From: Adiantum capillus-veneris
Taxonomy: Eukaryota > Streptophyta > Polypodiopsida > Polypodiales > Pteridaceae
Assembly (NCBI GenBank): GCA_014529385.2
Contig: CM043945.1
Location: 139,403,241-139,467,240, forward strand
Length of the DNA: 64,000 bases
Direction: 5' to 3'
Under the pieces are notes generated by a model. That model was not told the origin of the DNA and did not search any database. It saw nothing but the letters and a program-made list of their open reading frames with translations. The position numbers and the translations under genes are program-made. Below, one piece after another: positions 56,246 to 64,000 of the stretch (the stretch's first letter is position 1; each line of letters starts with the position of its first letter).

Positions 56246-57404
56246 GTGTGCGGACAATTTCTTATTATTCCATTTGATCCTGGGGGTTACTAAAGTGTAA
56301 GTTGCAGATTCGGAGGATACTAGATGCCTGATGTAGCAGGTTGCATGATACAAGGATTTGGTTTCTAGATGATGCTAAGTCATAAGAGTTTTCAACTATG
56401 CAGTCAATAAGATTACATGGCTGGCTTCTAGTGGACTTCTTTGGATAATTGCTGAAGTATATTCACATCTTTTGATTTGGTTCTGCTATCACAACTTGAG
56501 GTAAAGGACTTGACGGCCATTCCATGTGCAGAGAGAGTAAGGCATGCTTGAGCTTGACAGGGTTCCCTAAAGCGAGCTTAATGGTCAAGCCGTGTGCATC
56601 GTTAACTGGAGCACTTGAGTCTCGCAGGGTTCACTAAATAGGTTTTCCATAATTGAATGCTTTGAAGATACGACAAATACGGTTCAAAGATTTTTGATGG
56701 GAATCTACTTAATGGTTAAGCTAGAACAATGATGATAGGGTATAAGCTTCATTTTATTTTTCATATGTTTACCAGTTATGTGAGCCTGATGATGGCAAAG
56801 AGCTTAAGGTACCTATAGCAGGTGCAGTTGGCAGAGACCGGAGGCTGTGCAGGTTCAAAGGGGGTGGATGGTGTGCAACTCCGCTGCCATGAAGAGAAAA
56901 AGAGCAAAGAAATGCAAGCTAAGCTTCTTTGAAGCCTACACATTTATTGAGAAGTGACCCCGGCTTGTTAACAAGTCAAGCTTAATGATTATTGTATGCC
57001 GGATGCGGCTTTAAAGGGCCAACTAATGCATTAATGATGCTAAAAAGGACTATGACAGAAGTGAGCACAGATGGGATATTATGATTTAGAACTGCAGTAC
57101 TTGGAGTGCTCTATCGGCTTGTCTTTACGGCTCATTGATCGGAGCTACTGGGAAGAAGTTATGGCAGTTTGAAGTTTAAGTTGAATGCAGAATGCAGATC
57201 TGTACCGGATTGGGCAACTGCAGCTGGGGTGACATAATTGAATTGAATGCATGGGCTTGAAGTGCTCACTTTGTGGAGCGCGTCGATATTTTCAAATGAG
57301 TGATCAGAGTTACGGTTGCCATGTTATTGGCCATTAAAGATTCATCGGGGGCCAGTTCCGTGCCAGCCTAGCTAGTCGGCTCGGCCGAAATTCCATCTGG
57401 GAGA
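56246..57404. other. Element D interior, no gene recognised
   Basis: About 1.2 kb of AT/TG-rich sequence without convincing frames. An imperfectly repeated text around 56508-56640 (GCTTGAGCTTGACAGGGTTC and GCACTTGAGTCTCGCAGGGTTC) is visible. Confidence 0.4.
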
Positions 57405-57641
57405 TTTTGGCTCTCTATCGGGTTTTGATCGCGGGATATACCCAACAAGGCAGGACCAGGAAGATGGCTATTTGGAGCATTTGCAAAGAGAGGAAAACTC
57501 TCCGAATGCAATCACTTATACTTGCATATTGAAAGCATATGGCACTATCAAAAAAGTGATGCGGGAATTAAAATTCTCGATAATATTATCGTGCTTGGCA
57601 TTGCCTTGGCCAAAATGTATGCCATGTGTGGTGCACAAGTG
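57405..57641 (+). pseudogene. PPR (pentatricopeptide) gene fragment
   Basis: PPR proteins bind RNA in organelles, and this is the PLS type. Pieces in three frames: AGYTQQG near 57431, HLQREENSPNAITYTCILKA and YGTIKK at 57475-57560, and NIIVLGIALAKMYAMCGA near 57580-57638 (family pattern VLGNALVDMYAKCGA). Two frameshifts separate them. The fragment stops exactly where the right repeat of element D begins, and I saw no continuation beyond 59092. Confidence 0.75.
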
Positions 57642-58089
57642 TGGCCGTCCATTAAAACCCAATGACCACCCGTACTCAAGGCCTACCCAAAATCCATCAA
57701 AAGCCCGCCCAAAATTTACCTTAAAAACCGACCGCCCAAAGTTCCAAGGGCCCATATCCTAAAAGGCTGCCCGGACATTGCCTAAAGAGGGGTGGCCACC
57801 CAATTAAATCAGTGGAGTGTGAAGCCAAAAGGGGAAAAAGCGGAAAAATGGCGTGATCAGGAAGGTGCAGGTAGCGTGGAGGTAGCTTGGAGAGATGCGC
57901 AGGCGGCACTGATGCGCCGTTGAGCGCGAGCCAGAAACGAAAAAAGGAGAGTTCCCTAGGGTGCATATTTTTGGCACTGGTCGAGTCGCATTATGCAGGT
58001 CCTAAATCTGTTGCCACGTCATCAACGAGGTTTACACATCCCTTAGCAAATGATGGTGCCGTCGTTGCTAAGGGAGTAGAGGGGTGCTA

Positions 58090-58600
58090 ATAATAGGGTC
58101 CACAAGCAAAGCAAGCGAGATAACGAGGGCAATGGAACGAGGGCAAGATAAAGGAGGGAAATCTCTCTCTCTTGGAAAAGGAATTCGAGGGGAAGCATAG
58201 GAGAGAAAATGAAGAAGAGGAAGGCGGGGAGGGGTCCGAGCAAGGAGCAACGTTCCCTCTCTCTGGCTCTCATGCTCGCCAAGATAAAGGAGGCAAGCTC
58301 TCTCTCTCGAGCTTGAACGAAGGAAAGGACCAAAGATCTTTTCTTTCTCTCTCCCTCGTGCTCAATCGATCAAAGGAGGACAATAGCTCCAAGTTCTTGT
58401 GCTCTCAAGCTTGAACAAGGGCAAGCTTGGCAAAGGAGAGGAAGGAGATTCATAGGACGAGCTTGGTCGAGGAAGCAAGGCGGTGAGCTTGTCGAGGCTT
58501 GAGCAAGCCAAGGCGAGAAAGGAAGATCGAGGTTGAGGCTTGAGCAAGCCAAGAGGATTACAAAAAATGGAGAGCTTGAGCAAGCCAAGAGGAGAAGGGC
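58090..58600. repeat. GA/AAGC-rich insertion in the right repeat of element D
   Basis: Repeated words GAGCTTGAGCAAGCCAAG, GGCAAGCTTGG and CTCTCTCTC. Absent from the left repeat. Expansion within the right copy or loss from the left copy would both explain it. Frames here on both strands are low-complexity. Confidence 0.6.
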
Positions 58601-59229
58601 TTGTCGAGGTTGAATCAAGAAAGTAGGTTGAGAAGAAGCTTGTCAAGGCAAGCAAGCAAAGCAAGAAGAGCATAAGGCAAGCAAACAAGCAAGAAGAGAA
58701 GCTTGATGATCGAGACAATGAAGTAAATTGAAGCTTGCAGAATCCTCGAGAATTGAAGCAGTTAAACTGGCAGAAGAGAACTTTTCATCACCATCATTGA
58801 CTATAGATTGATTAAATGATTGTTAAGCCGCGGTGTCGATAACGGCCCAGCTAATCGTGTAAAATGGGAGCTTAAACTCCTACTTAGCAGATGATCTAAG
58901 TGTCGGTGATGCTAACAGCCCGCCTTGTCTAAGGATTAAGTTGTACTCAAATGTATTAATCAATTAATTGACGGGTACGGTGATTGCCAGAGTTAGTTGC
59001 ATCAGTTGTTCTTGTTCTCTCTCTTTCACACCTCCCACAGCCAGAGGCTGGGCACCTGCTTGGGCTCACGTTTCGAACACATATCCCCCGAGAGCGCTTT
59101 GATTTGCAACGAAGTAGGTACTTTATTTTCTTGTTTAGTTGTGGAGTGTAATTATTCCCCTGGGGTTTGCTATACATGTCTATAACTATGATCTTTGACA
59201 CTAATTTTTCTAGTGACGCCTTTGTGTCT

Positions 59230-61960
59230 CAAGTAGATATAGTCATAGCCCTAGTCTTGTACCATTTTGAGCTGATGCATGAGAACACCTACCACAACAC
59301 CTTGGTTATCTATTTCTTGGATTCTTTTGTGGATTAGCACCTCCATTTTTGGAGCATGTAGAACATGTGGTTCCATAAGATCTTGGGCTGCTTGTATGAG
59401 CTCCTTGCACATTTGCAACCTCTTATTTCCATACCCTGGATGAGGATATGTCAGCCATCTATTATCTTGGGTTTGATTGGGTTTTAGACTAGCTTTATAG
59501 GACTTCAAAATTGCATCTAAAGGCTCAAAGACTTTGTCGACCAAGATTGAGCCTCCCGAGTGAGTCTTTGAATCTTTACGCCACTTTGCATTTTTATTCC
59601 TTTCTTGCTCTCATATAAGCTGTACTTTTGTTTGATTCAGTTTTGTTTCTAAATTAGTTTTTTCTTGCATCCTCTTTGCTTTAATTTTATCTTGTTTGGC
59701 TTTCCATGATTTTCTTCCAGTTCTCATCGATAAGTTTTTAATTTTTATATGAGGTGGAAATGTGGGTTCCTCCTCAATGATTGCATTTTTGAAAGCTTCT
59801 TGAGCTTGATCTTGAGTCATCACCTTTAAAGGAATTTTGGGTTCTACCTTGGATCCACTTGAAGAAGCCATCACCCCTACAATCTTCATTGTTGCTTTCC
59901 CCTTGTAGGCTGGATTCTTAGCACAATGTTGGAGTAGATAGTCTCTCCCATAATCGTCATAGAATACAAATAATTTTATTTGTGGAGCCTTGTTTAGACA
60001 ACCTCGTGCACAATGGTCACCTCCACGTTCATAGCATGGACCTTATTGTTTCATAGTTGGTGATATAGCCAATGGTTGTTATTGCACTTGGTGAAGATGG
60101 TCTTTGAACCATACTCCTGATTTGCTATGAGCATGAACGTATTTGCATCCATGGAGTACAGGTTTTTCATGGATTGTGGCACATGTGTTGGTTGAGTGTA
60201 GTTGACTATTATTCTACCATCATTCAAAAGAGGTGGTTTTTGTCATAGTGCACTGTGTGGATTTGGTTGAGTGTTACACCAAGGAGTGGGGTGATCCCCT
60301 TCCCAAGTATTACATCTCTTCAATTGAGGTTGTCGTACATTCAGGTTTTGTTTGTAGCCTTAGTTTATTCTTCTAATCACCCCCTCGGCCACTTATTTAA
60401 TGACTCGCTCCTAAGGACTTTGAATATCTCTCTTTGTTGTTGATTTTATCTTTGGAGAAGAGGAGCTACTACTCATACTTTCTATGCCGTACATCACCTC
60501 TTCGTAGGCCTTGCAATTGTCAACTAGATGTAGGGCTTCTCTAGTGACTTGCTCAAACGTTGTGCATCCTTTCAAATGTAGGCCCTTTTTGAGAGTTTCA
60601 TTCCTCAAGCCCCCTATGAAGAGAAATGAAAATCTCTCGTCTTGTGGTAACTCTCTCACATGACACCTCTCTATGTATTGTTTGAAGCGAAGTAGAGTTT
60701 CATTCACTATTTTGTCCTTTTTCTGTTTGAAAGTGTAGATTTTAGACAATGTGTTGTGTTTGATTCCCCTTTTTGAGAACTCCTCTAAAAACTCTTGTAA
60801 GAGTTGTGCTATGTTGGAAAGATCATCTTTATTCAATGGTTGGAACCAAGTCAAGGTTGTTCTTTCCAATGTCAACCCAAATCCCTCATACTAAGCATGA
60901 AAATCTGCAATCTGTTCAGCTCTCAAAACTTGTTTGAAGAGTGAGACATGGCATATGGATCTCCTAACCCATTTTACTTTGTTTTAACACATTGGGCCAC
61001 TTGATATGGTCTTAATCGTTCTGGTCCAGTCACTAATCTAACCAACTCGTGGTCTCTAGGAAAGATGTCTCTCTCGCTCTCTCCTCTCACCTTGGAGAAT
61101 ATTCAAATGGAATCCTCTCAAAATTGCACTTCACTAGGGAAAATATGAGCCCCAGAAGGGTCCTTTAGGATCAAAGATGTTTTTGGAATATACTTTCTAT
61201 ACTAATGAGATTGGGCTTGTGGCCACGGTCCTGCCAGTTTTTGTTTTTTTCTAAATGGTCATAACTTGAGCATTTTACGTTCAAATTTGTTGGACAATAG
61301 TGTATTTGGATCATATTTCCAAGCTCTTTCCATAGATATTTTACATTATATAGTTGTGAGGTACGTAGATATGGGCTATCCATGCCCCCCTTTTATGTAC
61401 TATTCTTGATTGAAATCTGATTGGTTGCTCTTACAAGGCCCCTTCAGGGTTCATATCTTTCCTAACGTTGGCATTGTTTCTTGCTGAAAGTAAGTAGAGA
61501 TCGGAGTACTCTTGTATGTATACCATTCTAGGTCAATTGATCAATAAGCTTGTACTCTCTGCCATACTTATCTACCATCAAAACTTGCAATCCGTGTGAT
61601 CTGTATACGCGAACGCATAGGGATTCTTATGGGTGGTCAACTCTCTAGCATTGGGCTCTACAAACTTGTAGAAGATATATGGATCCCCACTTGTGAATCT
61701 TTATAAGCCGTCATAAATGTAATCCATAAGAACTTGCATGGATTCATTGGCTCTAATGAATCTCACATTTGGTTTGTTGATCGGAGGATTCCTCTCCTCT
61801 AGGTATTCTCCCAATGCCAATGTTGAAGGGATTGTAGTGTCTCTTGCATTTTTCATGTCTCTGAGTGAGGTAAAAACCCTGGTGGTGAATGATTTGTCAT
61901 GGCTAAGGCGCACTCAAAACTCTCAAGGTAGTCCTTGTTGACAAGCCCACTTTGGCTTAG
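59230..61960 (-). mobile_element. Element C: Gypsy-like gag fossil related to element B
   Basis: Minus-strand relatives of element B parts in the same order: an N-terminal part near 61950-61560 (SGDPYIFYKFVEPNARELTT, compare B), a capsid-type domain 60960-60411, a knuckle region near 60050, and the linker RWLTYPHPGYGNKRLQM at about 59460. No LTR, protease core or pol was identified. It is broken, with roughly eight or more breaks, and older than B's nested insertions by its decay. Confidence 0.7.
60411..60960 (-). CDS. Element C gag capsid region (fossil)
   Basis: EEFSKRGIKHNTLSKIYTFK, RFKQYIERCHVRELPQDERF, LFIGGLRNETLKKGLHLKGC and EALHLVDNCKAYEE align closely with the element B gag (EEFSQRGIAHNTVSQIHKF, EALYLVDNCAVYKE). 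Confidence 0.8.
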
Positions 61961-64000
61961 TGCAACTTATCCATTTTTTTCCCTGATCATGTCTCTCAGA
62001 AGTCAAGAATTTGTGACTCTTTTGGTTTTTGAAAACTAGTTCTAGGTACCCTTAAAGTCTGGAATTAGAAAACCTTGAAAATTTCAGCCCTATTGCTCGC
62101 AACCTTTCTTCTTGTCTATACCTAACTCAATTTAAAGTTGTCTTTTAAAAGCTAGAGCAATTTTGATGAGCTGCACTTGAAACAACACTCAAAATAGTTT
62201 CAAGACCAGAACATAGAAACTTTGGATTGTATCTTTGTCTACAAAAGGTATTTTTAGCTCAAATTTGCGATTTGCGATGTAATCAAGTATTTCTATAAGA
62301 TCATCAAGTCAGATACCCCCACTTGCTGAGGTACATGGATTGCGATCCATGTTCCCTTGTCATTTTCGTTTTTCCAAATTTCCCCAAATTTTGAAAGTAT
62401 GTAGGCAATGTCATATGCAGGCTCTAGACCAATTTTCATCAAATTTTGAGGTTGAGGTACATGGATCGTGATCCATGATCAACCACATTTGGCATTAGGA
62501 AAAATATGAACCCTCTAGGGGCCGTTTGGGATTAAGGTTAATTAGAGGCCAGCCAATAAGAAGAGGGTGGTGGACACACTCTATACCCTCAAAAAAGTAG
62601 GAGGACAAGGTAGCCTTACACCTCTTAATGGCCTCTTACCTAGTGAGAAGGTAAGGGAGGTGGCTAGGGGAAAGGGAGGGGGGGGGGACCACTTTGACCT
62701 TTTTTCCCCCACTTTTTGGCCTGGATTTAAAAATACACTAAAAATTTTAAATTTTCAAAAAATTTCAAATTTCAAGTTTTCCCTCCTTAAAAGGTCCTCT
62801 AACCTATTTCATGGTCAAAAAAGTATTTTTGACCTCCAAAAGTAAAAAACGTGCACTAAAAAATTCCAAAAAATTAAAATTTTTCAAAAAAATTCAAAAC
62901 ATCATTTTCCACCCTCCAAAGTCTTTTCAAACCTATTCTATAGCTAAAAGTGATTTTCTCTCTCTACAAACCCTTTTCCAAGCTCTCCATGGCTGCAACA
63001 ACCACATGCACCCCCTATAGTCCAACATTATCTCTCTACTAGCTTTCTCCCATCTCCATTGTAGCACCAAGCAAGCTTCTCCCCCATCTCTTCCCCTTGC
63101 CCACCACATAGTTCCACACCAAGCTAGCTCCTCTCCCTTCTCTCACCTCCATTACAGCATGAAACAAGATTCTCCTCCTTCTACTTTCATTCACTCGCAC
63201 TACATGGAAACCTCTACTCCCGAAGGTGGAAAAGGCATCAACTCACATGACTTGCATACCACAAGAACAAGAGGTGTGAATAGTGCATGGGCATTGCAAG
63301 GATTCATCTCCAACATAAAGATAGAATGGTGAGAAAACTACCCTTGTAGCTTACATTCAGAGCTTAAGATCATCTCCATCGTTAAGTTTATCATGCTGGA
63401 GGGAATTAACCTCTTTATGGATTTCAATGTTTAGGTTTCACACCTCATAACATTGGGTGGTGCTATTTTGTTGATGGCTTTGGTGCGCCATCTATAGTTT
63501 TGTAGCATGTGATTGAGTCTCACAATGTAAGTAAGTTGTGTTATCTATGGAGAGTCATCAAAGATTTTTCTTATAATTTATTCTTTGTATAGTTGTCATT
63601 GGATTATTAGAATGATATCATTTTGTACTTTATAACTTTGTGCTTACATAATCTGTTGTTTACTTACAGAGTCAACTTGTTTTGAGAGGGCATGAGCAAG
63701 CAACCATGTGCAGAGATGGAAATCACCCTATTTTTGTTCCGTGAGGAACCTTTCACTACCGTGTTAAAAGATTTTAATAAGAATAGTAGGATTTTTGTAG
63801 AATCTTGAACCAATAGGTACTCTCTAGGAGCTCTTAGAAAAGCCATCCCTATAGTACTACTATCTTCCCTAGTGTCATACACACACAAATACTCGTGTAT
63901 ATGAATCTCTAGATGAGAAAGACAAATACTTGTAAGAGAAGCCTAACAGCAACAACATTGTCTCCATTTGTAATTATCTTTATGAGGCTTGATTCCTCTA
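61961..64000. other. No gene recognised
   Basis: AT-rich sequence with long homopurine/homopyrimidine stretches (62650-62700 G-rich, then AAAAATTTTAAA-type text to about 62910, then CT-rich 63000-63200). Around 62285-62345 and 62455-62500 the text GAGGTACATGGAT(T/C)G(C/T)GATCCATG recurs, a short palindromic word. No protein family signal on either strand. Confidence 0.45.

Larger units (their letters stand above)
53300..59092 (+). mobile_element. Element D: repeat-flanked, LTR-type fossil
   Basis: Direct repeats 53300-54308 and 57642-59092 both start TGGCCG(C/T)CCATTAAAACCC and end at ATATCCCCCGA. A possible primer site (TTTGGTGAACCCGAC, 54311) follows the left one. The right repeat is longer by about 470 bp of GA/AAGC-rich sequence. 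Identity is roughly 90% outside that. The interior has unknown protein fragments (54604-56245) and a PPR relic. It is old and broken with many breaks. No reverse transcriptase was recognised, so it is either non-autonomous or only LTR-like. Confidence 0.6.

Overview
The window reads as nuclear DNA of a land plant with a large, repeat-rich genome. Evidence: spliced genes with GT-AG introns, a plant-type amino-acid permease relic, a PPR (pentatricopeptide) relic of the kind that is abundant in ferns and lycophytes, plant-type Ty3/Gypsy (Tat-like) and Ty1/Copia LTR retrotransposons nested in one another, and many long (GA)n/(CT)n tracts. A fern is my best guess, but the sequence does not prove it. 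I saw no rRNA, tRNA or CRISPR.

Layout. 1-1470: a 92-bp palindrome and a diverged LTR relic. 1471-5107: mostly without recognisable genes. 5108-12589: the unusual part. It holds a spliced Ulp1/SENP-type (C48) protease gene on the minus strand, a decayed histone H3/CENH3-like gene with an acidic C-terminal tail (minus), a small two-exon gene (plus) and a 240-250 aa unknown frame (plus). These are separated by four arrays of about 70-100 bp hairpins that are variants of one palindrome with stem core near GTCAGTACCAAGCGAA. About 14326-15712: a decayed BAT1-like amino-acid permease gene.

16130-62000: almost entirely retroelement fossils. Element A (about 16130-20836 or beyond, plus) has gag and protease. 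Element B (22437-53021, plus, about 17.7 kb without its insertions) has a tRNA-Asp-type primer binding site, gag, protease, integrase-like parts, a second retropepsin-like frame, a basic W-P-K repeat protein and a block of extra frames before the 3' LTR. It also carries a 24-bp perfect palindrome repeated in two noncoding regions. Two younger elements sit inside B: a gag-only Copia-type element (24958-28807, AAGGG target duplication) and a Tat-lineage Gypsy element on the minus strand (29532-38578, ATAC target duplication, LTRs about 99% identical). To the right lie element D (53300-59092), a repeat-flanked element holding a PPR fragment, and element C (about 59230-61960, minus), a relative of B. 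The last 2 kb hold nothing recognisable.

Most of the window is layered insertion history, so its genes do not form one pathway. The exceptions worth attention are the protease/H3-like/hairpin cluster at 5-12.6 kb, which may be one undescribed mobile or selfish unit, and the palindrome plus extra 3' frames of element B.
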